Positions 50,403 through 60,178 of a stretch of 64,000 bases of DNA are shown piece after piece. A program made the position numbers and the translations under genes. Below the pieces are notes generated by a model. It was not told the DNA's origin, searched no databases, and saw only the letters and a program-made list of their open reading frames with translations. The DNA is from Pseudonocardia sp. CNS-139 (GTDB lineage: Bacteria > Actinomycetota > Actinomycetes > Mycobacteriales > Pseudonocardiaceae): assembly GCA_001942415.1 (NCBI GenBank), contig MKJX01000169.1, positions 16,716 through 80,715 on the forward strand, given 5' to 3'. Numbering within the stretch: position 1 is the stretch's first letter; each line of letters starts with the position of its first letter.

Positions 50403-50440
50403 CCTCCACGGTCGTTCGATCAAACAGCGACAGCCGGATA

Positions 50441-50494
50441 AAGTGTCGACAGTCGCCAGTAGCGGGAGACCGCAGAGTGAAGTGTCGACAGTCG
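50441..50494. promoter_or_regulatory. two direct TGTCGACA operator repeats before the GntR gene
   Basis: AGTGTCGACAGTCG occurs twice, with the palindromic TGTCGACA core at 50444-50451 and 50483-50490, 39 bp apart. The pair lies 32 to 78 bp upstream of the GntR start. FadR-type regulators bind similar short palindromes, so this is a likely autoregulatory site. Confidence 0.6.
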
Positions 50495-50521
50495 TCAACC
50501 ACGTGGGAGCAGGAGAGCGGC

Positions 50522-51178
50522 ATGACGATCCAGGCCATCCGGGCCGGCAGCCTCGTCGAGACGGTTCGCCAGCAGCTGCGCCTCGCGATCCTGTCCGGCG
50601 AGCTGCCGGTCGGAGAGGCCGTCCGGGACTCCGTCGTCGCCGCGCGGATGGAGGTGAGCAGGGCACCCGTGCGGGAGGCGCTGCGCGCGTTGGAACAGTC
50701 CGGGCTCGTGGTCAAGACGCCCAACAAGTCCTACGTCGTCGCCAGCTTCACCCCGCGCGACCTGGTCGACCTCGCCGGCGTGCGGACTGCACTCGAAGGG
50801 CTCGCCAGCAGGCTCGCCGTGAGCGCCAGAGCGAGTCCGGACGGCATGGAGCAGGCCCTCGCCCGACTGCATGAGGCGGTCACGGCCGACGACGCGGTCG
50901 CCATGGTGTCGACCGACCGCCAGTTCCACGAGGCGCTCGTCGCCGCCTCGGGCAACCAGCGGCTCGTCGCCAGCTACGCGCAGATCCGCGACCAGATAGA
51001 GCTCGCGCTGCACGCCACCGACGCCCTCACCCGCGGCCGCGAAGGGCTCGTCGAACGGCACGAGGAGCTCCTCGCGGAGTACCGCGCCGCGCTCACCAAC
51101 CGGGACCTCTCCACACTCCTGAAGCTCCTCGAGGAGCACATCGCCGGCGGGCTCGGCGTTCCGCCCTTGGACGTCTGA
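50522..51178 (+). CDS. GntR family regulator (FadR subfamily)
   Basis: 218 residues, intact. N-terminal winged helix with LRLAILSGELPVGEAVRDSVVAARMEVSRAPVREALRALEQSGLV, then an all-helical FCD domain with DRQFHEALVAASGN, where Asp and His residues usually bind a metal or ligand. ATG at 50522 follows AGGAGAG. It probably controls the hydantoinase/thiolase unit or the lost aldolase gene. Confidence 0.88.
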   Translation: MTIQAIRAGSLVETVRQQLRLAILSGELPVGEAVRDSVVAARMEVSRAPVREALRALEQSGLVVKTPNKSYVVASFTPRDLVDLAGVRTALEGLASRLAVSARASPDGMEQALARLHEAVTADDAVAMVSTDRQFHEALVAASGNQRLVASYAQIRDQIELALHATDALTRGREGLVERHEELLAEYRAALTNRDLSTLLKLLEEHIAGGLGVPPLDV

Positions 51179-51716
51179 CTCGCGCGTGACCGGGCGAACG
51201 GCAGGGTCACGTCGAACAACGGGGACACGACTGCGCGCCCGTGGCGCCCAATCGTCGACCCGCGGTCATCGGCCGAGAGGACGCGGCGGCGCCGACCACA
51301 ACCCACGCGACAACAGTGCTACCCCACAACGCTGCCGCGGCCGCACCTAGACCGCGCTCCGGGTCGCGCCGGGCATCCGACGCCGGTTGCATCAAGCCCG
51401 GCTGCCCCTGCCAGGTGAAGCTTAGCCTGTCGAATCAGGCGTACTTTGCGTTTGCCGAAGGGCCGGAAGACCCGCACCGTGCCGATGGCGCCATGGGTAC
51501 GAGACGAGCTTCAGGCGCACCGGCCGGCGGGCCGGCCTGGTGCGCCAGATGTGCGCCAACAGGGAAGATGATCTACGTAACGCCAGGTCAACGCCACCCG
51601 TCGTGCTCTACTACGACGTGTGATCCGCAGGTCGTAGCAACCGCGTAGAGCAACCCCGGAACGGCGGATGAGCGGCCCGGATCGGACGTCAGCAGCGACC
51701 ACGCGGAACGCGGGTG
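51179..51716. other. 538-bp stretch without a supported gene
   Basis: The sequence between the GntR gene and the IclR gene is lower in GC in its centre (about 51415-51620), has no ORF with recognisable protein content, no clear ribosome site and no terminator that I can defend. It may hold a decayed gene or mobile-element scar. Confidence 0.5.
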
Positions 51717-52541
51717 CTACCCCTCGCGCCATGCGGCCGCCGCCAGCGAGCGACCGATCGCGCGCGCCGATGTCTGGACGAGCTGGCCGAGGGCCCACGG
51801 CGTCGCTCCGTCCGCCCGCACGACCAGCGAGACCGCAGCGACGACCACCTCCGTCGGGCCGAAGATCGGTGCGGCGACGGACAGCGTCTCCTCCGAGATC
51901 TGCCGGTCGCTCACCGCGAAACCACGCCGACGTGTGGCGGCCAGCTCCTCGGCGATCAGCGTGGGATCGGTGAGCGTGTACGGCGTGAAGCGGCGCAGGG
52001 AAGCGGACGCCACCTGCTCGGCCACCTCCAGGGGAGCGTAGGCCAGCAGGGCGAGCCCGAGCCCCGTGGCGGTCAGCGGGAACCGGCCCCCCACCCGGGT
52101 CAGGACCGGCACCGCCGCACGCCCGGCGATGCGCTCGAGGAACACGACCTCGTCCCCGTCCCGGACCCCGAGCTGGACGTTCTCCCTGGTGACGTGCGAG
52201 AGGTCCTGCAACACGGGCAACGCGAGCCTGCGGAGCCCCAGACCGCGGGGCGCGAGCGATGCGACCTCCCACAGTCGCAGGCCGATCCGGAACCTGCCGT
52301 CGGGGAGCCGTTCCAGCGCGCCCCAGCTCAGCAGGGCGGTGGCAAGCCGGTACACGGTCGTGACCGGCAGCCCGGACCGGTGCGCCAACTCCGTCAGGGT
52401 CAGCTCCGGCTCCTCGGCGCTGAACCCCTCCAGCAGTCTCAGCGCGCGCAGCGTCACCGAGCCCGTCCGACCGCGGCGGCCCCGCCCCGTCTCACGTTCC
52501 GACGGCAACCCCGGCGCAACCCCGGCGGCGGCCCCGCCCAT
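51717..52541 (-). CDS. IclR family regulator
   Basis: 274 residues, intact. N-terminal winged HTH (LTLTELAHRSGLPVTTVYRLATALLSWGALERLPDGRFRIG) and C-terminal IclR effector domain (ENVQLGVRDGDEVVFLERIAG, TATGLGLALLAYAP). IclR proteins often regulate aromatic degradation. The nearest candidates are the alcohol dehydrogenase/P450/Rieske genes downstream in coordinates. Start ATG 52541; the ribosome site is weak. Confidence 0.88.
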   Translation of the reverse strand: MGGAAAGVAPGLPSERETGRGRRGRTGSVTLRALRLLEGFSAEEPELTLTELAHRSGLPVTTVYRLATALLSWGALERLPDGRFRIGLRLWEVASLAPRGLGLRRLALPVLQDLSHVTRENVQLGVRDGDEVVFLERIAGRAAVPVLTRVGGRFPLTATGLGLALLAYAPLEVAEQVASASLRRFTPYTLTDPTLIAEELAATRRRGFAVSDRQISEETLSVAAPIFGPTEVVVAAVSLVVRADGATPWALGQLVQTSARAIGRSLAAAAWREG

Positions 52542-52607
52542 TCCGCGCTCATGAGACCGCGGGGCTCGTGGCGAACGTGGCGGATGCGCTCTGGTCCGTC
52601 GTCATGC

Positions 52608-53716
52608 TCATTGCTCCATCACGAGAACGGGCTTGACCGTCTTGCCCGTCTCGGCGTCCGCGAACGCCGCGTTGATGTCCTCGAACGGGTACGTCCGGAC
52701 GAGCCGGTCGAACGGGAACCGCCCCGCGCTCCAGAGCTCGACGAGCTGCGGGATGAACACCTGCGGCACGGAGTCGCCCTCGATGATCATCCGCAGGGTC
52801 CAGCCACGAGTGATGGACAGACCGGTTTCGAAGGAGGTCTCCGTCCCGGGCGGCGCGGCGCCGACCAGCCCGACGACCCCGCGGAGCGCCAACGAGTCGG
52901 CGGCCTGCCGCAGGACGGTGGGGGCGCCCGTGGCGTCCAACGCGAAGTCGACTCCGAGGCCGCCCGTGAGATCCATGATCCGAGCGGGGACGTCGCCCTG
53001 CGATGCGTCGATCACATCCGTCGCGCCGACCTGCTGTGCGAGCGAGAGCCGGTCCGGGTTGAGGTCGACGACGATGACGCGGGAACAGCCGACCAGGTGT
53101 GCCGCCATGACCGCGGCCGTGCCCACCGCTCCCGCGCCGAACACCGCGAACGACGACCCGGCCGCGGGCCGCAGAGTGTTGATCACTGCGCCGGCGCCGG
53201 TCTGGATCCCGCAACCGAGCGGCCCGAGGAGCTCCAGCGGGACGGCCTTCGGCACGGGCGCCACGGCACGCTCGGCCACGTTGGCGTACGTGCTGAACGA
53301 CGACTGACCGAAGAAGGCCGAGGAGACGGTCTCACCGCTCAGCGACAGGGAGCTCGAGCCGTCGGGGCGGCGCCCGCCGAAGTTGCGGGCGTAGAGGTCG
53401 CTGCAGTAGGTGCCGGCACCGGACAGGCAGCTGCGGCACCAGCCGCAGGTGTTCACCGACAGGACGACATGATCTCCGGGCCGCACGGTGCGGACGCCGA
53501 ACCGACCTGCTCCACGACACCGGCCCCTTCGTGGCCGAGGACCGCCGGCAGCGGTGTGGGGTAGACCTGGTCACGGACGATGGCGTCGGTGTGGCACACA
53601 CCGGTACCGACGATGCGGACCCGGACCTCGTCGGGACGAGGATCGTCGATCTCGACGTCCTCGATGGTGAACGGCCCGGCCTTCTCCGAGACCACAGCGG
53701 CTCGTATCGCAGTCAT
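52608..53716 (-). CDS. zinc-dependent alcohol dehydrogenase (aryl-alcohol type)
   Basis: MDR-superfamily dehydrogenase of about 368 residues. Catalytic zinc ligands in GTGVCHTD and [10 protein letters not shown], structural zinc Cys in [17 protein letters not shown], and the NAD motif [20 protein letters not shown]. This arrangement matches benzyl-alcohol-type dehydrogenases. The frame breaks near 53487, between EQVGSA and [11 protein letters not shown]. It would oxidise a benzylic or aliphatic alcohol to aldehyde for the dehydrogenase at 57585. Confidence 0.86.
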
Positions 53717-53772
53717 GGTGGACCTCTCCAGTGAGGGATTCTGCGGGTCGGGGGTGCCCGTGACCAGGCGAG

Positions 53773-53801
53773 ACGGTATGGAGGCAGTGCCCGGGCCTCA
53801 A
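53773..53801 (-). promoter_or_regulatory. alcohol dehydrogenase promoter
   Basis: On the minus strand, TTGAGG (53796-53801) and TACCGT (53773-53778) are separated by 17 bp, 57 bp before the ATG. Confidence 0.5.
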
Positions 53802-53835
53802 CGAACCTTCCGATTAACGGCGGTGCGGAAGCCCC

Positions 53836-55046
53836 TCAGGCGGCGTGCACCCGCACCGGCACGTGGCTCCAGCCCTTCAGCGTGTTGTTCAACCGCGGGA
53901 CGGGCGGAGCAAGGGGCTCGAGCCGTTCGATCCGTTCGGCGAGGGCGGCGAGGACCAGTTCGGCCTCCATGCGGGCGATGGGCTGGCCCACGCACTGGTG
54001 GATGCCCATGCCGAAGCCGACGTGTCCGGACGCGGTACGGCGGATGTCGAACCGGTCGGCGGTGTCGCCCCACCTGCGCGGATCACGGTTGGCGGCCCCG
54101 AGGAACAGGAGCACCTTCTCCCCCTCGGGGATGGTGGTGCCGCCGATCTCGGTGTCCTGGGTGGTGGTGCGGAAGAAGGTCTGGACCGGCGAGTCGTGGC
54201 GCAGCGCCTCGTCGAACGCGAACCGGGCCAGCGACGGCTGCGCGTGCAGGGCCGCCCACTGGTCCGGGTTCGCGGCCAGGGCCTGCATCGTGTTGGCGAT
54301 GCCGTACACGGTGGTGTCCACGCCGGCGGACAGCAGCGAGCGGACGAGCATGGGGGCCTGCGCGTGCGTGATCTCGCCTGCGTCCGCAGCGGCCCAGATG
54401 GCCGCGCCGAGCCCGCCGGGGGCGAGGGCGTCACGTTGGCAGCTGTTCCAGATCCATTCCTGGGTCGGCGCCGCTCGCTCCAGCGCCTCGGTGAGGCGCG
54501 CGTTGCGCGGCCCGAACGCGTTGAAGGCCAGTGCCCCGTAGGCAGGAGGTTCTCCCGGCCCTCGGCGGGCAGGCCGACGATGTCGGGGAAGACGGTCAGC
54601 GGGTACCGCTCGGCCAGGTCACCGACCGCGTCGAAACCGCCGCGGGCCACCAGTTCGTCGGCGATCGCGGCGGCGGCGGCCGCGAAACCCTCTCGGAACC
54701 GCCGGATCGTGCGCGGCGCGAGCACGGCGTTCATCGCCGTGCGCACGACGGTGTGGTCCGGCGGGTCCGCCTCGAGCAGGAGGCTCGGCGGCCGCCACGG
54801 CTTCTCCTTGTGGAGTCCGCGAGTCCCGCGGCGCGCCCGGAGCAGAACCTGGCGTGGTCGGTGAGCGCCGCGTGGACGTGCTCGTAACGGGCCATCGCCC
54901 ACAACCGGTAGCGCTCGAGGTAGACGACCGGGGCGGTGTCGCGCAGCAGCCGGTGCAGCGGGTGGGGATCGGCGGAGGACGTCGTCGGCGAACGGGTCCG
55001 CGTCGAGGACCGGCACGTTCCGGTCGGCGGGGATGAGGGTGGTCAC
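53836..55046 (-). CDS. cytochrome P450 (2), CYP199-like
   Basis: About 400 residues. LLSAGVDTTVYGIANTM (I-helix), FDEALRHDSPVQ with the ExxR pair, heme loop GHVGFGMGIHQCVGQPIARME and a C-terminal PRLNNTLKGWSHVPVRV. The last two segments resemble the CYP199A enzymes that O-demethylate para-substituted benzoates. Frame breaks near 54975, 54835 and 54540; between the last and the I-helix the frame reads YGALAFNAFGPRNARLTEAL. GTG at 55046 follows GGAGG. It is coupled to a PDR-type reductase 13 bp upstream. Substrate is inferred by resemblance only. Confidence 0.84.
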
Positions 55047-55059
55047 GAGGTCCTCCACG

Positions 55060-56024
55060 TCACAGGTCGAGCACCAGCCGGGCCGAGCGGGACCGGGACA
55101 CGCAGATCATCATGGTGTCGTTCGCGGCCTGCTCCTCCGCGCCGAGCACCGAGTCCCGGTGGTCCGGCACGCCCGCGAGGACCGTGGTCTCGCAGGTCCC
55201 GCAGGTGCCCTCCTGGCAGGAGGACAGCACCTGGATCCCGGCCTCCTCCACCACGTCGAGGATGGACCGGCCGACGGGGACGGTCAGCGTCGTGCCGGAC
55301 CCCGCGAGCTCGATCTCGAAACTCTCCTGCGGCCCGTCGTTCGCGCCGGTCCTCGGTGCGAACCGCTCCACGTGCAGGGCCCCGGCGGGCCAGGCGGCGC
55401 AGCGCTGCTCGACGGCGGCCAGCAGCGGCTCGGGGCCGCAGCAGTACACCGCGGTGTCCTCGGCGGGCCGGCCCAGCAGGGCGTCGAGATCGAGCAGCCC
55501 GGTCTCGTCCTGCGGGAGGACCTGCACACGACGGGGGTGGCGCTGCTCGAGCCGGTCCCGGAACGCCATCGACGCCCGGGTGCGCCCGCCGTAGACCAGC
55601 CGCCAGTCCGCGCCCGCGCGTCCGCCGCGGCGATCATCGGCAGGATCGGGGTGATGCCGATGCCGCCGGCGACGAACAGGTAGCGCGGGGCGTCGACCAG
55701 GGGGAAGTGGTTGCGCGGGCCGCGCACGCGGACGGTGTCGCCCTCGGAGAGCACGTCGTGGACGTGAGCGGAGCCGCCGCGGCCGTCCGGCTCGCGCAGC
55801 ACGGCCACCTGCAGCACGGACCGCTCGGCGGGGTCACCGCACAGCGAGTACTGCCGGATCAGCCCGTCGGTCAGGACGAGGTCCAGGTGCGCACCGGGCG
55901 TCCAGGCCGGCAGGTCCGCGCCGGCGGGGTCGCGCAGGGTCAGCTGGACGACGCCGTCGGCCGGCGTCTCCTTCTTCTCCAGCACCAGTTCGAGGTCGTG
56001 CTCGACGTGGGGCTCGGTCGGCAT
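55060..56024 (-). CDS. phthalate-dioxygenase-type reductase (FMN, NAD, C-terminal plant-type 2Fe-2S)
   Basis: About 320 residues. Flavin-binding RQYSLCGDPAE, NAD site YLFVAGGIGITPILPM and VYCCGPEPLL, then a C-terminal [2Fe-2S] ferredoxin with Cys in SSCQEGTCGTCETTVLAG. The order FMN-NAD-FeS is that of the vanillate demethylase VanB/phthalate reductase class. ATG at 56024 after AAAGGGAG. The frame breaks near 55620. It lies between a Rieske oxygenase and a P450, so it probably serves both. Confidence 0.88.
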
Positions 56025-56043
56025 CGATCGCTCCCTTTCCGGC

Positions 56044-56292
56044 TCAGGTGGGGGTGGCGACGAGGCGGCGGGCGGGCGCCGTCGGCCCGGGACCGGCGGC
56101 ACGGACATCGCCGGGCTCGTGCCCGTCGGGATGGGCGAGCAGCCACTCCCACAGCTCGACCGGGTCGTCGAAGATCCGTTCGCTGCCGCAGTGGCAGACC
56201 CCGCGCAGCCGGTCGGCGCCGAGCACCCAGTGGATGCGGTAGACGCGGTCACCGCCGCGGACCGGTGGCGCTTCGGGGATGCCACCGCTCAT
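56044..56292 (-). CDS. small Cys-containing protein between Rieske oxygenase and reductase
   Basis: 82 residues. YRIHWVLGADRLRGVCHCGSERIFDDPVELWEWLLAHPDGH is the conserved-looking core, with a CHCGS motif. ATG at 56292 overlaps the oxygenase stop (ATGA). I recall no function for the family. Position suggests an accessory of the oxygenase or P450. Confidence 0.7.
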   Translation of the reverse strand: MSGGIPEAPPVRGGDRVYRIHWVLGADRLRGVCHCGSERIFDDPVELWEWLLAHPDGHEPGDVRAAGPGPTAPARRLVATPT

Positions 56293-57370
56293 CGGGCCGG
56301 GGCGGTGCTCGCGGGCGCGGCCGGGGCGTTGCGCGGGGCCGGCCCGGCCATCCGGGCGAGCAGCCGCCGCGCCGCCAGGCCACCGGTGTCGATGTTGATC
56401 GAGAGCTCCTGGTAGCCGTCCGGCTCGCCCTGGAGCACCCGCTCGAGAACGTCGAGGGCCTCGACGCCTGGAGGACGACGGTCCGGTTGTTCTCCGCGAG
56501 GAACGCCGAGACCTCCTCGTCGTCGAGGGCGAAGTCGCGCGCGACCATCCAGAAGTCGTGCGTGGAGTGCTCCGTCTCCGGGGTGATCGCGTAGACGACC
56601 TCGACGTGGAAGGCGTCCGGGTCGGTGCCGTCCGGGTTCGGGACGGAGCCGACGGGCGCGATCCGGCTGTGCAGCTTGTAGAGGCACGGCGGGACGTACT
56701 CGATGTCCTGCCAGCGCGCGATGCGTCCCTGCAGGCCGGTCGACCTCGAGTAGAACGGCGGGCACTCGGCGTCGTCCATGTGCCGGGAGACGTGGACGAC
56801 GCCGGCCTCGTCGTCGACCTCGGTGGTGATCGGGGTGGCTGCCACCTCGGGCGTGCCGATGTAGCCGCCGTGCAGGTAGGTCTCGTGGGACAGGTCGAGC
56901 AGGTTGTCCACCAGCAGGGAGAACCGGGCGGCGAGCGGTTCCATCCCGCGGACCGTCGTGTAGCCCGGCGAGGCCAGGTAGGGCGCACGGGGGATGCGGG
57001 TCGGGTCGGCCAGTGCGGGATCGCCGATCCACACCCAGACCAGGGAGTCGAGCTCGACGACCGGGTACGCGGTGAGCCGGGCCGTGCGCGGCACGCGGGT
57101 CTGGCCGGGCACCGCGACGCATCTGCCGTCCGTGCCGTAGGTGAACCCGTGGTAGCCGCAGACGACCTGGCCGTCGACCAGCCGCGACGGGGCCTGCGAC
57201 AGGGGGAAGCGGCGGTGGACGCAGCGGTCGGAGTGGGCGACGACCTCACCGTGCTCGCTGCGCCGGAACAGGATCGGTTCGCCGAGGACGGTGCGGGCGA
57301 ACAGCTCGTGACGGATCTCGGACCCGTAGGCCGCGACGTACCACTGGTCACGGGGGGCGGCGATGCTCAC
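56289..57370 (-). CDS. Rieske [2Fe-2S] aromatic oxygenase (vanillate O-demethylase-like)
   Basis: About 360 residues, class IA. The Rieske cluster site is CVHRRFPL and CGYHGFTY; the mononuclear iron ligands include the DNLLDLSHETYLHGG segment. GTG at 57370 follows AGAGGAG; the N-terminus DQWYVAAYGSEI is typical. The frame breaks near 56475, after NNRTVVLQ. It is first of the operon with the small protein, the reductase and the P450. The family demethylates or hydroxylates aromatic acids. Confidence 0.87.
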
Positions 57371-57584
57371 GGGTCGCTCCTCTGCTCGGGTTCGGGGGCC
57401 GATCCAGGATGCAACGGACCCGGGAGCGCACCCACGCCCTTACCGGATGCCGGAAACGGCCGCCGCGCCGCGGGTTTGCGCATTTCGGAAGGCTCCTCGA
57501 TCCCCCATGACAGGAGCCGTAGCGTCCGCCCGGCACATCCGGCCCTGCTCGTTCCCGGCGTACTCGTTCCTGAAGGAGGACTCG

Positions 57585-59081
57585 ATGACCGAGTCATCCC
57601 CGCTCCGTTCGACCGCGCTCTCCGACCCGGACTCCCCGCCGGACGCACCCGACGTCCGGACATCGCTGTTGATCGCGGGCGACGACGTCACGACCCCGGA
57701 CTCGATCGAGGTGCGCGACCCGGCCGCTCCCGGCGTCGTGGTCGGCCGGGCCGCGGCGGCCACACCCGAGCACGTCGCCGCGGCCGTCGAGGCCGCGGCC
57801 GGTGCCTGGCCCGCGTGGGCCGCGCTCGCCCCGCAGGATCGGGCCGCCCAGCTGGTCGCCGCGCTCGACGCGCTGGCGGCCTCGCACGAGGAGCGGGTCG
57901 ACGTCCTGGTCCGCGAGAACGGCAAGCTCCGCTTCGAGGCGGACATCGACCTGCGGGTCTTCGAGAGCCGGACGCGGCTGGCGGCCGGCATGACCGACGA
58001 CCTCGCCGTGCAGCACCTGCCCGGCCCACCGATGCGCAGCGAGATCCACTCCCTGCCGCTCGGCGTGGTGTCGATCGTCGTGCCGTTCAACTGGCCGGCC
58101 GCGATCCTGGCGGCGAGCATGCCCTACGCCCTGGTCGCCGGGAACACGGTCGTGGTCAAGCCGCCGCCGACGGCTCCGCTCGCCACCGTACTGACGCTGC
58201 GCCACTTCGCGCGGCAGCTGCCTGCGGGCGTGGTCAACGTGGTGACCGGCGAGGACGCCGCGGTGGCTCCGGTGATCACGCACCCCGCCGTGCAGCGGGT
58301 GGTCTTCACCGGAAGCACCGGCGCGGGCAAGCGGATCATGTCCATGGCCACGGAGAACCTCACCCGCGTGACCCTCGAGCTGGGCGGCAACGACCCCGCG
58401 ATCGTCCTCGACGACGCCGGCCTGGACGAGGCGGCGCTGCAGCGGCTGACCGTGGCGTCCTTCCTGACCAGCGGCCAGGTGTGCATGGGCGTCAAGCGGA
58501 TATACGTCCACCGGTCGCGCTACGCGGAGCTCGTCGACGGTCTGACCGCCGCGCTGGCGACCTCGGTCGTCGGACCCGGGCTGGACCCGTCCAGCACGAT
58601 GGGACCCGTCCACACCCGCAGGCAGCAGGAGCGTCTCGCCGAGTACGTCGCACAGGCGGCGGCCACCGGGGCCGAGGTGCGCGAGCTCGGCGAGCTGGGC
58701 GCCGGGGCGCACCCGGACGGCTACTTCGTCCGGCCGACCCTCGTCCTCGACCCGGCCGCCGACGCCCGCCTGGTGACCGAGGAGCAGTTCGGCCCGGTGC
58801 TGCCGATCCTGCCGTTCGACGACCTCGAACCCCTGGTCGAGCAGCTCAACGGCGAGTGGTCCGGCCTGTGCTCGTCGGTGTGGACGTCAGACGCCGAGCG
58901 TGCCGACCGGGTTGCCCGGACCCTCCGCACGGGCACGACCTGGGTGAACAACGCGAACGCCGTCGCGGAGGACGACCGCGCACCGTTCGGCGGCTTCCGC
59001 CGGAGCGGCATCGGGCGCGAGCTCGGGCGCGAAGGCCTGCGCGAGTTCACCGAGCCGCACACGATCACCTACCCCTCGTGA
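57585..59081 (+). CDS. aldehyde dehydrogenase (vanillin/benzaldehyde dehydrogenase-like)
   Basis: 498 residues, intact. VPFNWPAAILAASMPYALVAGN, the glutamate in TLELGGNDPAIVL and catalytic Cys in SGQVCMGVKR. C-terminal PFGGFRRSGIGRELG. ATG at 57585 has GAAGGAGGA (57572-57580). It is divergent from the Rieske operon with a 214-bp gap that includes a GGCTCCT/AGGAGCC inverted repeat (57491-57497, 57512-57518). It would convert an aryl aldehyde to acid. Confidence 0.9.
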   Translation: MTESSPLRSTALSDPDSPPDAPDVRTSLLIAGDDVTTPDSIEVRDPAAPGVVVGRAAAATPEHVAAAVEAAAGAWPAWAALAPQDRAAQLVAALDALAASHEERVDVLVRENGKLRFEADIDLRVFESRTRLAAGMTDDLAVQHLPGPPMRSEIHSLPLGVVSIVVPFNWPAAILAASMPYALVAGNTVVVKPPPTAPLATVLTLRHFARQLPAGVVNVVTGEDAAVAPVITHPAVQRVVFTGSTGAGKRIMSMATENLTRVTLELGGNDPAIVLDDAGLDEAALQRLTVASFLTSGQVCMGVKRIYVHRSRYAELVDGLTAALATSVVGPGLDPSSTMGPVHTRRQQERLAEYVAQAAATGAEVRELGELGAGAHPDGYFVRPTLVLDPAADARLVTEEQFGPVLPILPFDDLEPLVEQLNGEWSGLCSSVWTSDAERADRVARTLRTGTTWVNNANAVAEDDRAPFGGFRRSGIGRELGREGLREFTEPHTITYPS

Positions 59082-59111
59082 GTCTGCTCGGGGAGGCCGC
59101 AGGCAAGCGCG

Positions 59112-60074
59112 TCAGGCGTCGCGGACCAGGACGACGACCTTGCCGAGCGCCCTCCCCTCGCCGTGGTGGACGAGGGCGGCGGGCAGGTCCGCCAGGTCGA
59201 ACGTGCGGTCGATGTGGATGTCCACCTCTCCCGCCGCGCAGCGGTCGGCGAGGTCGGTGAAGTGGGCGGGGCCCTCGTGCACGACGAGGATGCCGAGACG
59301 GGTCCTCGTGAGGGCGCCGACGACGGTGCCGAGGGTGAGCATCCGGAGCATCGTCCGGACCGTGCCGCCCACCATCAGGCACCGGCCGCGCGGGGCGAGC
59401 GCCCGCCGGTAGGCGAACACCGACCGGTGCGCGACCAGGTCGACCACGACGTCGTACGGGCCGGTGCGGGTGAAGTCGGTCTGCCGGTAGTCGATCGCCT
59501 CGTGCGCCCCCAGCCGGCGGAGGAAGTCGAGCTTCCCGGCGTTGTCCACGCCCGTGACCTGCAGCCCCTTCGCCACGGCCAGCTGGATCGCGAAGCTGCC
59601 CGAACCCCCGCCCGCGCCGTTGATCAGCATCCGCTCGCCCGGCGCCGCCAGCGCGACGGCCTGCGCCGCGATGGCACCTGCCTGCGGGACGGCCGACGCC
59701 TGGGCGAGGGTCAGGGCCGGCGGCTTCCGGGCGAGCGCGGTCTCGGGCATCGCCACGTACTCCGCGAACCCCCCGAAGCGCGGGATGTTGTCGCCGTAGA
59801 CCTCGTCGCCGACGGCGAACCGCGTGACCCCGTCCCCGACCGCGACGACGCGCCCGGCGACGTCGGAGCCCAGGATCGGGCGGCGCAGCGGCCGCCGCAG
59901 CCCGCCCAGCCGCGCGTAGGCAGGGCTGCCCCGCAGGCCCTCCCAGTCCGAGAGGTTCACCGACGTCGCGACGACCTCCACGAGCACCTCACCGGGCGCC
60001 GGCTCGGGTGTGGGCACCTCCCGGAGATCGAGCTCCTCGACCGACCCGTACCGCTCGTTGACCCAGGCGCGCAC
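59112..60074 (-). CDS. MDR-family NAD(P)H quinone oxidoreductase-like protein
   Basis: About 320 residues, zinc-independent MDR. GEVLVEVVATSVNLSDWEGLRG, PILGSDVAGRVVAVGDGV, and nucleotide motif LINGAGGGSGSFAIQLAVAKG. GTG at 60074 is taken so that the divergent promoter stays free; an in-frame ATG at 60128 would add 18 residues. The last gene of the aromatic segment, convergent to the aldehyde dehydrogenase and divergent from vanH. Confidence 0.82.
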   Translation of the reverse strand: MRAWVNERYGSVEELDLREVPTPEPAPGEVLVEVVATSVNLSDWEGLRGSPAYARLGGLRRPLRRPILGSDVAGRVVAVGDGVTRFAVGDEVYGDNIPRFGGFAEYVAMPETALARKPPALTLAQASAVPQAGAIAAQAVALAAPGERMLINGAGGGSGSFAIQLAVAKGLQVTGVDNAGKLDFLRRLGAHEAIDYRQTDFTRTGPYDVVVDLVAHRSVFAYRRALAPRGRCLMVGGTVRTMLRMLTLGTVVGALTRTRLGILVVHEGPAHFTDLADRCAAGEVDIHIDRTFDLADLPAALVHHGEGRALGKVVVLVRDA

Positions 60075-60092
60075 CCGCCCACCGTAGATCCT

Positions 60093-60131
60093 TTGACGGC
60101 TTACCGGCTGCCGGCATATCTCCGGCATATC
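60093..60131 (+). promoter_or_regulatory. vanH promoter region with CCGGCATATC direct repeats
   Basis: CCGGCATATC occurs at 60111-60120 and 60122-60131, spaced by 11 bp (one helical turn). TTGACG (60093-60098) could be the -35, with TATCTC (60117-60122) as a weak -10. Tandem repeats are typical of response regulators such as VanR, but no vanRS genes lie in the window. Confidence 0.45.
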
Positions 60132-60178
60132 GAGATTCGGATACGTGCCGGCAACGCCGGGGTGCCTTGACTGACGGC

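Noticed and set aside
57448..57518. Inverted repeats in the divergent Rieske/aldehyde dehydrogenase gap as a defined operator
   Set aside because: GGCTCCT/AGGAGCC has a 14-nt loop and no second copy; it may be a site but the sequence does not support more than a mention.
56558..59260. Open frame of 900 codons on the plus strand
   Set aside because: It runs antisense over the Rieske oxygenase and then out of frame over the aldehyde dehydrogenase; low-complexity, Arg-rich product.
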